A stretch of 64,000 bases of DNA. Source: Gambelia wislizenii (Eukaryota > Chordata > Lepidosauria > Squamata > Crotaphytidae). The stretch is from assembly GCA_030847615.1 (NCBI GenBank), contig JAUMIR010000001.1, forward strand, positions 163,653,001-163,717,000, given 5' to 3'. The notes beneath the pieces are model-generated. The model worked only from the letters and a program-made list of their open reading frames with translations, made no database searches and was not told the origin of the DNA. The position numbers were made by a program, and so were the translations under genes. Shown piece by piece: positions 18,925 to 29,810 of the stretch (position 1 is its first letter; each line of letters opens with the position of its first letter).

Positions 18925-21260
18925 AGAAAAAATTATCCTAGTGGCAGAGTATTGTACCGAAATCAAGAGGGCAAGATAGGAAAGAGGAAGCCCAGTTAGG
19001 AAAGAATTACAGGAATCGCGAGAAATTACCAGTGCATGAACCAAAGTCTTAGCAGTAAAAACTGAAAGAAAAGGCCTAATTCTCACTAGATTATAAAGAA
19101 AGAAATGACACGACTTTGCTGTAGTCTGAATTTGAGGAACAAATGAAAGGGAAGAATTGAAAATGAAACCAAGACTATGCACTTCCTTCACAGGGTGACT
19201 ATTAGTGCCATTAACTGTGATTGAAAATAAATAATGCAGAGTTGGCTTCAGTGGGAAAACAATTAGCTCAGTCTTGTGCATATTGAGCTTAAGGGGCCGA
19301 CGGAGCATCCAAGCAGAAATAGCAGATAGACATGATGACAGTCGCTGTTCAACATTCAGAGAGCGTTCCGGAGTGGAAAAATACAGTTGGGTGTCATCAG
19401 CGTATAAGTGATACTGAAAACCATAGGCGCCAATAAGGTTACCTAAGGACAAAGTATATAGAGAAAATAACAATGGGCCCAAAATGGAGCCCTGTGGAAC
19501 TCCAATGGACAGCGACATAGGAGCAGAGATTTGACCACCAGCAATCACTGCAAATGACCTATCATAAAGGTAGGATCTGAACTAGTTAAGGACGGAATGA
19601 GAAAATCCAAGATCCTGAAGCAGATCCACCATAAGACCATGATCAACAGTATCAAAGGCAGTGGAAAACTCAAGAAGAATCAATACTGTGTAAAGACTTT
19701 TTGATTTGGCCAAGAAAAGATCATCAGTAATTTTGGCAAGAGCTGTCTCAGTCAAGTGTAATGGATGAAAGCCAGACAGAAAAGGATCCATTAGAGAGTT
19801 AGTGGAGAGAAATTCTAGACGAGAATAAACAGTACATTCCAGAATCTTAGAAAAGAAAGGCAAGCATGAGATTGGCTGATAACTAGAGAGAGAGAGCGGG
19901 TCAAGTGAGGGCTTCTTGAGAATGGGAGAAACCAAAACATGTTTGAAATCAGAGGGAAAGTGACCAGGAGGGAGAGAGAGAGAGAGAAATAATAGAAAGA
20001 GAAGAAGGGAGAATAGAAGGAGCAACCGAGCTTAATAAGCGAGAGGGAATGTGATCAAGAGAACAAGTAGATGAGTTAGATGATTTCACCAGTTTAGCTA
20101 GTTCAGCTAGAGAGACCTGGGGGAAGGTGGAAAATTTTACCAATATGGGTGGCTGAGGTACTGGAACAAGAGACGAGTCACGGACTTCCATAGAAGAACA
20201 TATTAGATCGATCTTAGCAGTGAAGTGAGAAGCAAAATTGTTAGGAGAAAATGAAGAAGGAACTGATGGAGATGAGGGTTTTAACAGAGAATTAAAAGTT
20301 GAGAAAAGATGCTGAGGCCATTGCTCATTAGCACTAATCAGGGATGCATAATAATTCTGTTTTGCCAGGGAGACAGCACACAAATAAGAAAAAAGAATAA
20401 ATTTATAATTAATAAAGCCAGCCAATTCCCTGGACCTTTTCCATAGACCAGGCTGCTCAAGAGCAAGATCGGAGATACGGATCAACTGAAGTAAGCCAGG
20501 ACTGTGGCTTAATTGAAGAAGTTGCACAAGTCAATAAAGGGGCAAAACAGTCAAGAGTATGGGATAAGGTTGAATTAAATAAAGAGATAGCTGAATCCAC
20601 AGAGCTGCGAAGACTTAAAGAAGATAGAAAAGAATCCAATGCCTGGCCGAATGCCTCAGAATTCACAGAGTGAAAAGAATGCTGAATAATCCGGCGAGGG
20701 GGAGGGCAATAAGTGAGGGAAAAGGAAATAAGGTAATGGTCTCATAACAGAAATTCAGTAGCTGAATATTCAGAAGGTACACATTTTTTAGTCAAAAATA
20801 AATCAAGGCAATGTCCAAGAGAGTAGGTGACCTAGAGAAGAGTTCAAAACCAAAAGAAGATAGCAGAGCACTAAAATGACTGGCTGTAAGATTATTAAGA
20901 TCGTCCATATGAATATTGAAGTCTCCCATGATAAGGATTGGGACCTTTTCCGTCAAGAAATATGTCAGCCAAGAATCAAAGTCAGAAAGGAACTTGGCTG
21001 ATGGCCCAGGTGACTACAACACACAATTGAAGAGGCAAGAAAAGTTTAATAGCAAGAAACTCAAATGAAGAGAAGCAGTAAGTTTGAGGAAATGATAAAA
21101 CTTGAAACTGGCATTGACTAGATAACAAAATGCCAACTCCCCCACCTCTACCCTCTCGGTGACTAGAATGGGTAAAAGAAAGGTTGCCAAACAAGAGGGC
21201 AGCCGAGGTAACAGTGTCCTGGGGGAAATCCAGGTTTCTGTAAGAGCCAGGAGAATAAGG
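18925..21260 (-). pseudogene. L2-like ORF2 remnant (endonuclease + reverse transcriptase)
   Basis: Read from right to left. The endonuclease shows LTETWI near 21220 and, after a frameshift, GRGGGVGILL near 21150. A further segment has ILIMGDFNIHMDD near 20920. A linker region follows at 20666-20050. Reverse transcriptase begins about 19970 with VSPILKKPSLDP and includes FSTAFDTVDH near 19650. A stop separates this from GVPQGSILGPLLFSLY and YADDTQLY (about 19510-19380), then LKLNMHKTELIVF near 19270. The C-terminal part decays by 18925. The order and motifs fit the L2/CR1 superclade. Stops and frameshifts make it inactive. Confidence 0.8.
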
Positions 21261-21280
21261 GACCTAGAAATAAATAATAA

Positions 21281-21560
21281 ATTTATGGCGAGATGAAATT
21301 AGAGGAAGTGCAGGATTATGAACTTTATAAGGAAAGAGTTAAGCAAAGGTTTGGGTTGATGCCAGAACATCACAGACGACAGTTCAGGTCCATTAAAAAG
21401 AAGCCAGAGGAAACTTATACATAATTAGGGTGTCACCTAGACAAAATGCTGGAAAATTGGCTGAAGGGATATAAAGCTGAAACCCAGAACCTGGAATCCT
21501 GAAGATAGAGGAGCATGACCAAGACTGGGAAGGAAAGAGTCTGGCGAGTCCAGTACCCTT
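21281..21560 (+). pseudogene. SCAN-like gag remnant, 3' part
   Basis: Resumes after the LINE with YGEMKLEEVQDYELYKERV, then QRFGLMPEHHRRQFRS and KKPEETYT, then a stop. It reads on through LDKMLENWLKGYKAETQNLE. FG..PE..R..FR and the W..G helix fit the second half of SCAN-like Gag. No nucleocapsid knuckle or pol follows. Confidence 0.65.
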
Positions 21561-21990
21561 TATAAATCTGCTGAAAGTCAAGATGGACATTGAAAAGACC
21601 GTTGTGGCAGGTGTAGAGGCAAGGGAACCGTCAGAGCTGGCAGAGGGCCATCAAAACCCTGCAGAGATCAAGGCAAAGCTGGGCCCTGGAAATAAAACTG
21701 CTAGTATATTTTACAAACGAGGGAAAGTTTGAATGGAAAATGAACAGGAAATGAATGCTTATGTTTATGTAAATGTACAGAATTTACAAAATGTTTAAAT
21801 AATTTTTGGGGGGGGGTAAGATGATTAGATAATACAATGTTTGAATTGTATGAAGTGTCAGCTACGATAGCCCTGGGATGAATGGGTAAGTTTATGTGTA
21901 AATATGCACAATTGCCAAAGCGCTTATGTAAATAATGCAATATTTCACTGTTTTAATGAAATAATTGTATAATGTATACAAGAATGTGTG
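21561..21990 (+). other. Residual internal or 3' sequence of the LTR element
   Basis: AT-rich sequence with a G-run at 21810-21818. No right LTR resembling 16061-16474 was found. The element seems to have lost pol and the 3' end by deletion. Confidence 0.4.
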
Positions 21991-22505
21991 AGAGAAGGGG
22001 TGGGCAAAAATGCCAAATATTCCATGGTAAACAACTTCATGGCTTTTACCATTTTCCTGTGAAGGAAAAGCACATTCCCGCTCCTTAGGACAACCAATTA
22101 GCTTTGATGCACATTCCCGATAAAAGCAGAAGTGGAAAGCTGATTGGTCAGATGTGTGTAGGGATCAGAGCTTGCTGGTAAGGCAAAGGCCTCAAACCAC
22201 CATGTTGGATTTTCACTATAGTGATTGTGCACTAAGGTGACAAAACAGCCTTTCCCTTCCTTTTTTCCTGTTTATTTAAGTGGAAGATCACACTTCTGCA
22301 CCTTGGATTTACTTTAAAAAAAAACTGGAGGCAGCAACTGGTGCCCAAAAAATCGTGAGTAATTCACTCACACCTGCCATCTTGATTCACAGTCATGCCT
22401 GTTTGAACAGCCTGTGATCTTGCCAAAAAATCATGGAGACAAATATAAGCTGCTGCAAATTGGCGTTAATGCGCATCAGTCCACATTTAATGTTTCTAGC
22501 TATGG
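21991..22505 (+). mobile_element. MITE family A copy 1, right part
   Basis: GAAAAGCACATTCCCGCTCC, AAGCTGATTGGTCAGATGTG, CACCATGTTGGATTTTC and GTGAGTAATTCACTCACACC match family A copies at 55085 and 40369. It continues 15988-16060, with about 30 bases missing at the junction. Confidence 0.75.
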
Positions 22506-22510
22506 GTTCA

Positions 22511-22706
22511 TGGTGCCACCGTGGTGTAGTGGTTTGAGTATTGGGCTACAATTCTGGAGACCAGGGTTCAAATCTTCGCTCAGCCATGAAAACGTACTGG
22601 GTGACCTTGGGTGAGTCACACACACTCAACCTCAGAAAACCCTGTGATAGGTTCACTTTAGGGTCACCATATGTCGGAAATGACTTGAAGGCACACAACA
22701 ACAAAG
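22511..22706 (+). mobile_element. tRNA-derived SINE with MIR-like core
   Basis: GTGGTGTAGTGGTTTGAGTA, GGTTCAAATCTTCGC, GGTGACCTTGGGTGAGTCAC and GGCACACAACAACAA appear in order. The core-to-tail middle is shortened relative to other copies. Confidence 0.9.
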
Positions 22707-23040
22707 CTGTATGTTTCCTCCTCCTCCTCCTATGTTAAGCAGGTACAGGATATGTTGCTATTTAGCTGGCATGCCGGAAAGGTATCTCTCCCCTTCAGCA
22801 TAGCTGGAATATGGGCTTGCTCTGTCCATTGCTTCTCATAAGAATTCACTGTGTAGATGGGGCAAATCAGATTTCACAATCTGTAACATGGGAGCATGAA
22901 TCAGAATAGGAATCTTAATGGATGTGAGAAGAAGATGTGTAAACTCATGTTTATAATTCTAGATTTATTGCAGAAATAATCTTTCTACTGTAAAAGTCCT
23001 GTAGAAATAAGTGGTAGCATAATTCAAATAATTAGAAAAA
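22707..23040. other. No recognisable feature
   Basis: Unique-looking AT-rich sequence. Confidence 0.4.
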
Positions 23041-23149
23041 GGCTGCTGAAATGAATGGTACATCACCAGAGTCCCAGAAGAGAAGGCTGTCTAAACGAAT
23101 TTCTGATTCACAGACTGAAAGCCCAAGCCTTGAATACTGTAAGTTCAGT
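23041..23149 (+). other. Candidate exon with consensus-like splice donor, unidentified
   Basis: An open plus-strand stretch encodes AAEMNGTSPESQKRR followed by LSKRISDSQTESPSLEY. A GTAAGT donor-like sequence lies right after TGAATACT at 23149. The basic-serine composition looks protein-like, and it lies in non-repetitive sequence. The upstream acceptor is weak (AATTAGAAAAAG). I do not recognise a gene; chance is possible. Confidence 0.3.
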
Positions 23150-24513
23150 GCACATTACAGCTGGCCATGTGGCAAAATGGTAATTGGATTTCTCCAGTGT
23201 GGAGCCAGTTGGATTGGACAGGAATAATTTTTCACCTCTACTTCCACACTGACTGAAAATTGACTCAGCCATGTCATGTGATCCACAATTAGAGAGAGGT
23301 CTGATGGGAAAACACTGAACTTGCCATGCCAGATATTGTGGGTGGTAGTGTGAAGAATGCTATGTAAGATGGGAATCCATTACTTCTGATTGCTTTTAAA
23401 TGTGAAAGTGGAAGAGAAGCCTTTTTAATGAACTAATTATGCTACCTAATGTACATTTTGCTTCCAAGTGACTGCAGAGCCAGGAAAGCAAAAAAAGAAA
23501 AAAAAGAAAAAAAAAGAAAAAGAGAGAGAGCACTGTTTGTGAAGATAACCTGTACACAGTCTTGAACAGGACTGGAAATGTCAGCAAGGCTGAAGAACCA
23601 CTGGAAAAGGCTAATCAATTGTTTTTCCTTTTGGGGTCAACTCTCCTAGCATGTAGAACATTGCTGCTCTTCTAAAGATTTGTTCTAGAGCGACAGATCA
23701 TATTATTATATTCAGTCAAGTCTTTTTTTAAAAAAAAAAAGCTAAATGAATTCTTGAAAGGTCTTGGGAATTACTGGTAAATGTTTCAGGGTTTATTAGC
23801 CCAACTCTGCTGTGAGAAAGAAATTTGTGTTGCAAGTAGAATAGTTTTGTTAAGAACCTAAACCTTTAAAGACATACAAGAGTAGCAATGCTGGTAAATC
23901 CTAGTGAAGGCATTGTCTACTGTGGTATTTTGTGTAGTCTTGTTGCCTCCGGGTGTTGTCATGGCCTTGCTTTTACAGTAGTTGCAATTATAGCTTATCA
24001 GACATATTAGGGTGGATATGTTTTCCCTCCTCAAGAAAAGGGAAACATGTAAAACAAACAACTATGTGATAGAAAGCAGTAGACAACTGACATCACCCTT
24101 ATAAATGGCTGCCAAGTTGCCTTGTTTATAGATGAGATCTTTGTGAAAATAAGGTCATTCCCACACATAAATGAATCAGAAGAGAAGCAAAGGGACTAAA
24201 GCTTCTCCCCCCACTTTCCATTCACATTTTCTCCTGCTGCTTTTCTTCTAATGGACTTAGACTTTGTAACATCCTGAATTCTAGTAACCGAGTGAGATAC
24301 CAGGCTGACACTAGGAACTGAGCATGATGCTGTTTCAGGGCAGCAACTTGAGTGTTTGAGGACACAGTAACATATTTATTGGGAGATTTGAAGTTAATGG
24401 GACAACAAACTTATAACCCTCTCAAGATTCCTTCCTCTGTTCAAAGTTTTTTTAGTCCTGCAGGCAAGGGCCTCTCTTAAGCCCTTTTACATACCTGGCA
24501 ATATTGCTCACGT
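23150..24513. other. No recognisable gene; A-rich simple repeat at 23489-23531
   Basis: Unique-looking sequence with an AAAAAG repeat and no long frames. Confidence 0.45.
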
Positions 24514-25744
24514 GGGGCCTGTTTACATGACAAAAAAACCCTGAGAAGAATTCGTGTAGAACCCTATTGGTTCACACAGTCATCAGGGCAGACATGAGCT
24601 ATTTAGGAGGGGTAGCAAAAAACCCAGTAAACCCGTGACTTTCCATCCCTCTATTTTCCACAGAGTTTTTAGGAAAGTCCCAGCCAGCCCGTGCTATTGG
24701 TTGTCTGAACAATCAGGAACCATCCCTGGAAATGGGATGATTTTTGATTGGTTGGACTTTGGAGGGGGTGGGCTATCAAGGGAAGCCTTGCAATTCTTGA
24801 CCCGCCATTTTTGTATGGCCCTCCGTAGGGTCCTCTGCTGGCTCCAAAGCCTGGCTGGCAGAAGCTGCAGCCAGCTGAAAGCCAGGCGAGGTCTCTTCCC
24901 TCACCTAGTTGGCCCTTTCTCCCTGCTCACCGCCAGTTGCAGAGACTTCTTCCATGGGGAACATTCCCTCAGTGACAGAAACCGTCATAGTCAGCAGTGA
25001 GGCAGGCGAGGGCCAAGCGGGCCAGACGTCCCCCCCAGCCTGTTTTGCCCAGTGATGCCACTGCTCCCGCAGAGAAAGCCCCCCCAGCTGAGGCAGCTTG
25101 TTCCGCCCAGCGCCACTGCTGCTGGGAGGGCTTTCTCTGTGACTGGGTGAACAGAGAAGGGGGAAGCTCAAAGAGGCTGCACCAGGTGGAACAAGCTGCC
25201 TCGGCAGGGGGGGGGGGGCTTTCTCTGCGGGAGCAGCGGGAGCGGCGGGCAAAATGGGCTAGGGGAGGGGGCATCTGTCCTGCTCGGCCCTCGCTCAACT
25301 CATTGCTGACTAGGATGGCTTCTGTCACCAAGGGAACGGTCTCTCGGTGGAAGAAGTCTCCGCAGCCGGCAGTGAGCTGGGAGAAAGGGCTGGCTAGGGG
25401 AGGAGAAGGAGGTCTGGGCTGCTCAGCCCTCACCTGGCTCTCAGCTGGCTGCAGCTTCTGCCAGCCGGGCTTTGGAGCCAGCGGAGGTCCCTGTGCAGGG
25501 ACATACAAAAATAGCAGATCAAGAATTGCCAGGCTTCCCTTGCAAGCCCGCCCCTCCAAAGTCCTACCAATCAAAATTCAACTCTGCTGTGTGCCCCATT
25601 CCTGGGATGGAAGTATGTGTAAACAACAAATCCAAAAACCCAAGACTTTTGCTACCTGTGACAAATCGTGGGAACAGTGAAGGACAAATTCGAGATCACA
25701 ATTTTTTGAATCTCCCCGGAATAAAACCTGCCGTAAATGAGTCC
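24514..25744. mobile_element. Foldback element FB1 (whole-length palindrome)
   Basis: Left arm words GATTGGTTGGACTTTGGAGG, GGGAAGCCTTGCAATTCTTG and GCTCCAAAGCCTGGCTGGCA pair with right arm words near 25430-25580, through to the centre near 25140. Termini GTTTACATGACAAAAAA and the inverse of CCGTAAATGAGTCC are imperfect inverted repeats. The inner half is GC-rich. The 201- and 227-codon frames on opposite strands are mirror images, not genes. Confidence 0.8.
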
Positions 25745-25800
25745 ATGGTGTTCTCAGTTACCTCCTTTTAACTGTTGATTGAAACTGTTGTTTATGCATT

Positions 25801-26690
25801 AGGGGGCCAGCTACATGGCAAAAATTACCCGGGAAGAAATCGGGATGAACCCTATTGGTCCTCACACTCATCGGGCCAGACACATGCTATTGGGATGGAG
25901 GGGAGGCAACCCCCCCAAGTCCGTGATTTTCCATCCTGCTATTTGTCACGGGATTTGTTAAAAAGTGCGGGAAAACCAATAATATTGGTTGTCTGATCAA
26001 TCAGCAACCATCTCAGATAAAGGGCACACAGTAGAGTTGGATTATGATTGGCCGGGTCTCGAATGGGATGGGCTTCCAAGGGATGCCTTTCAGTTGAGGA
26101 TCTGCCATTGTTGAATGGCTGCAGCGGCTTCTACAACGACTACCTGTACCTTGCACTTGCAGCCTCTGCTTCCCTTCCAGCCTCCGTTCCTTCCCTAGCC
26201 TCCGTGCAACCAGCCTTCCCAGCCTCCGCTTTTGTCCCAGCCCCCGCATAACAAGCCTTCACAGCCTCCGTTCCTTCCCCAGCCAGCCAGCCAGCCAGCC
26301 AGCCAGCTGAGCAGCCGAATGGGGACCATCTGCATTCCTCCTCCATAGCTGGCATCTTGGCCTTCTCCTCTCGTCCGTGCAACTGACTTGTCCTCCTTCC
26401 CCCGAAGCCGTTGCTCCCTGCTCTGCTGCTCAGCTGGCTGGCTGGGGAAGGAACGGAGGCTGGGAAGGCTTGTTACGTGGGGGCTGGGGCAGAAGCGGAG
26501 GCTGGGAAGGCTGGTTGCAAGGAGGCTGGGAGGGAAGCAGAGATTGGAGGCAGGGAGCTGCGAGGTACATGTAAACAACAAATCCAGGACTTTACTACCT
26601 GTGACATATCACGGTACAGTGGGTGACAGAATTGAGTTCTCTGTTTCTCACATCTTCTTGGAATAAAAACTGCTGTGTAGCTGAGCTCTT
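25801..26690. mobile_element. Foldback element FB2
   Basis: Same outer arms as FB1 (CAGCTACATGGCAAAAA left, TTTTACTACCTGTGACATAT and AACTGCTGTGTAGCTG right). The interior differs: CAGCCTCCGTTCCTTCCC repeats on the left pair with GGGAAGGAACGGAGGCTGGG on the right. A CCAG tandem lies at 26279-26305. It starts 56 bases after FB1. Confidence 0.78.
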
Positions 26691-27284
26691 GGAGTCCTAG
26701 CCCTAGCAACAAAATGTTTAGATGTTTCCATTTCAAGCTGGCAGTTCTAGAATCTTCTGGGTTTCAGGCAATTGAGGGAAAATGGCTTGTGTTTGGTTTT
26801 GTATTGTTTTTTAAAGTCAAGACCCCAGAGCAACTTTTACTAATCTTGGTTCCCCAGATGTTGTTAGACTACAGCTTCCATCAGCCAGTGGCTAGGGGAA
26901 TCCAGCAACATCCAGTGGCGGAAATGTTGCCCCAGTGACCTTGGGTGTGGAGAAAATGTTGAAACTGGAGAGAGGAAGTGTTTATTGAAAGGATTTGTTA
27001 AAATGACAAAGCTCCAAATCAACGGGAGATGATTTGGCCACTGTACTGCACTGTGGTTTCTCCAAATCCATCTGTGCCCTCACTATAAGCATCTCTCCAT
27101 TACCTCCCCTTTGCAATTCCTGCAAAAGTCAACTTCTGGCACCAGAGCACAAACTCTGCTTGATACAGGAGATTTTCAAACAGGAACCCCCCCCCCAAAA
27201 AATGTTTACGTCTCGCAATCTCCTCTCCCTCCCTTCTTCCATCCCTGTAATGCCAGAAAATAAAAAGTTTTAAAACGTATCTTA
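26691..27284. other. Hairpin-MITE fragment at 26850-26900; otherwise empty
   Basis: CCCCAGATGTTGTTAGACTA is a degraded family G word. No gene seen in the rest. Confidence 0.4.
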
Positions 27285-27790
27285 AGCGTGGCTCATTGCT
27301 TCGGCAGGGCAGCCTAGGAGTGAAAGGAGCTCAAACAGAGCTCATTTCACTTCCTGGATTGAAATCCTGACTGCTCTCGCGCAAAGACGAGCATGTGGGA
27401 AATTCAAAAAGTAAAAGCAAAATAAAAGACAAAAGTACACTAAGCACCTAAACATACTTAAACTTTACAAGTAACCCGGGGAGGGTACAAAAAAATGTGT
27501 CACTTACCTCGATGTTCCGATCTCACCCAGAAGTGTTCTGGCACAGACCTCCCACTGACGCCGGCATTGCGCCAAATAACAGGACACCTTTTCACTTGCA
27601 GGACATTCCGTTACAGAAACAGAACAGAGGAACAGATGGTTTAGCCCGTCAATAAAAAGCAGTGCTGGTGAAATGGCAGCAGAACGGGAGCATGACGACA
27701 CGGGGACAACGTTGTCTGAAAGGGAAGCCCTTTAGCAATCTCCTGGCATCGTTATCAAGCCATATTTAGCACATCTGATAATCTCCACAA
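27285..27790 (-). mobile_element. MITE family C copy 1 (truncated)
   Basis: Contains GTGTCACTTACCTCGATG, CTCACCCAGAAGTGTTCTGG, CCCGTCAATAAAAAGCAGTG and the terminus CATCTGATAATCTCC. The GGAGATTATCAGA end at the left is missing. Confidence 0.7.
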
Positions 27791-28011
27791 AGATTGAGCA
27801 GAATTCCACCAGCACAAGTGTGGCTTTCCTAGTTCTCTCTGCCCCTCTCCATTACAGCCCTTGCACCCCCCCTCCTCAAAGTTCTCCTTTGTAGGTTGAA
27901 GAAGGGTTCTCTGGCATGGTGTGGTTTGAGGTGCGGGGTCGGGGAGGCTTTAGCAAGAAGGAGCAATAGAATAATTCTGGTGGTGCTTTGCAGAGTAGAA
28001 ACGCTTTCTCA

Positions 28012-28340
28012 TAGAATCATAGAATTGTAGAGTTGGAAGAGACCACAAGGGCCATCCAGTCCAGTCCCCTGCCATGTAGGAATCACGATCAAAGCATCCC
28101 TGACAGATGGCCATCCAGCCTCTGTTTAAAGACCTCCAAGGAAGGAGACCCAACCACACTTCGAGGGAATGTGTTCCATTGCTGGATAGCTCTAACTGTC
28201 AGAAAATTCCTCCTAATGTTGAGGTGGAATCTCTGTTCCTGAAGCTTGCATCCATTGCTCCGTGTTCTCGTCTCTGGAGCAGCAGAAAACAAGCTTGCTC
28301 CATCCTCATGCAAGACATCTCTAGATCCATGTCAGATCTT
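28012..28340 (-). mobile_element. CR1 LINE 3' end
   Basis: On the minus strand the order is a TTGCATGAGGATGGAGCAAG-type region, AGGAGGAATTTTCTGACAG, TTTAAACAGAGGCTGGATGG, GGGACTGGACTGGATGGCCC and AACTCTACAATTCTATGATT. It is 5'-truncated with no reverse transcriptase. Confidence 0.88.
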
Positions 28341-28501
28341 TTTGAAAAAGGGTGGGGAACCTCTTTCAGTTCATGGGCCAAATCCCTTGTCAGAGAAGTT
28401 AATGGGGGCCACATTCCAGTGGTGGGTGAGCCCAAAGGCAAAAGGGGTGTGACCAAAAGCACCAGCATATTTCAGCATAAAGCTCTTACTGCTGGTAATA
28501 A

Positions 28502-28719
28502 GGACCTGTCTACACTGCAGAAATACAGCAGTTTGACACCACTTGATCCACCATATTTCTATCCTATGGAATCCTGGTATTTGTACTTTGGTGAGGTATT
28601 TAGTCTTTTTCTATCAGAGAACTCTAGTGTCTCACCAAACTACAAATACCAGGATTCCATGGGATAGTACTATGGTGGATAAAGTGGTGTCAATCTTCTG
28701 TAATGTAGACAAGTCCCTG
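28502..28719. mobile_element. Hairpin MITE, family H, complete
   Basis: GACCTGTCTACACTGCAG at the left pairs with TGTAGACAAGTCCCT at the right. Inner arms TATGGAATCCTGGTATTTGT and CAAATACCAGGATTCCATGG pair too. Confidence 0.85.
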
Positions 28720-28944
28720 CATCTTAGGAGAGAATGGAAATAAACCCAGGAACTACCAAAGGATGCTATCATGGGGAAGAAGGTGTGATTCTCTGTGGAG
28801 AGCCAGATTGGGGGCTTAGGAAATTTAGAATCAGTGCTACAGACTGAGGCCCTGACCTCCCAAACTGAGAGTATCTGCAGAATTGTACAGAGATTTTTGC
28901 AATTTGGTACCAGATTTCGAGTGTTTTTACAGTATTGCCATTGT

Positions 28945-29004
28945 TGTTATTAAACTTTATTGATGCCCCACATTTCTCCCAAAACTGGCGGTGAAGGTGG
29001 CTTA
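28945..29004 (-). repeat. LINE-tail fragment
   Basis: TTTATTGATGCCCCACATTT and AAGGTGGCTTACAAATTAA resemble the LINE-tail repeat at 18645. Weak. Confidence 0.4.
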
Positions 29005-29007
29005 CAA

Positions 29008-29279
29008 ATTAAGGGCCTTACTGCACTCCAAAGAAAAGTGGCAGGGGAGCAGGAATGTCAGTGTTCTTTCGTTTTGGTCCTGTGAAGTATTGAGGTAAAA
29101 CTGTGTCTTTTTGCTAACCAGAAAAACCCTTTAGGAAAAAGACGTGGTTTACCTCAGTCCCCCACAGGATCAGAAAGAAATAACGTCAGAAGAAGGACAA
29201 CATCATATGGCAAGGCAGCAGGGAAGACAGAATGTTCCTGCTGTGTTGCCGCTTTTCTTTGGAGTGCAGTAAGGCCCTA
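29008..29279. mobile_element. Palindromic MITE, family D copy 2, complete
   Basis: Ends GGGCCTTACTGCACTCCAAA and TTTGGAGTGCAGTAAGGCCC are perfect inverted repeats. Inner words match the copy at 1265. Confidence 0.88.
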
Positions 29280-29334
29280 AAACAAGTACAATATAGTTAA
29301 AACATAAAAAAGCAACATTAAAATGGATGTAAAC

Positions 29335-29810
29335 TGCTGTTGTTGTTGCTGCTGCTGTATTCCTTCAAATCATTTTTTACTTACGGCGACCCTAAGGCAA
29401 GCCTATCATGGAGTTTTATTGGCAAGATTTTTTCAGAGGGGGTTTGCCTTTGCCTTCTTCTGAGGCGGAGAGTTTGTGACTTGCCCAAGGTCACCCATTG
29501 GTTTTCCATAGCAAAACAGGGATTTGACCCCTGGATGATTTTCAGACAACACTGTTATAGTGTTACTATTCCACTATATTTGCTATGGCTGCCTCCTGTT
29601 GAATCCTGGGATTTGCAGTTTAGGGAGGGGCATTTGCAACTCTCAGCCAGAGAGCTCTTAGGCCTCACTAAACTACAAACCCCAGAATTCCACAGCAGGA
29701 AGCCAGAGCAGTTAAACTGGAATAGTAACACTATAACAGTGTAGTCTGAAAATCTCCCTGGTCTCCAGAACTATAGTCCAACGCTTAAACCACTTCACTG
29801 TGCTGGCTCT
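29335..29810 (-). mobile_element. tRNA-derived SINE, split by a hairpin MITE
   Basis: Left part carries TTGTTGTTGCTGC tail, GGCAAGATTTTTTCAGAGGG and GACTTGCCCAAGGTCACC. It stops at 29534 and continues at 29762 with GTCTCCAGAACTATAGTCC and the tRNA-like head ending TGTGCTGGCTCT. Confidence 0.85.
29535..29755. mobile_element. Hairpin MITE, family H, inside the SINE
   Basis: Ends GATTTTCAGAC and GTCTGAAAATC are inverted repeats. CCCTGG flanks both sides (29529-29534 and 29756-29761), a likely 6-bp target duplication. Confidence 0.85.

Larger units (their letters stand above)
18088..21280 (-). mobile_element. L2-like LINE inserted in the gag remnant
   Basis: A minus-oriented non-LTR element with its 3' end at the left. 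ATTTAT occurs at 18082-18087 and 21281-21286 as a likely target duplication, and the gag reading resumes across it. The 3' end carries ATT repeats and a TTTACATAGCGCTTTACAAA-type untranslated region. It is 5'-truncated inside the endonuclease and has stops and frameshifts. A similar 3' fragment lies at 32300-32365. Confidence 0.8.

Noticed and set aside
18805..20666. Cellular reverse transcriptase gene such as a domesticated RT
   Set aside because: Stops and frameshifts break the L2-like frame and the order matches a LINE, so it is a retrotransposon remnant.
22511..22600. Functional tRNA gene from the A/B-box-like motifs
   Set aside because: These belong to the head of a SINE family repeated at many places in the window.
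24969..25680. Overlapping long open frames on both strands
   Set aside because: The DNA is a palindrome, so both frames encode mirrored versions of the same GC-rich sequence inside a foldback element.
26195..26581. 128-codon frame with repeated residues
   Set aside because: Product of CCAG and CTCC repeats in the foldback interior.
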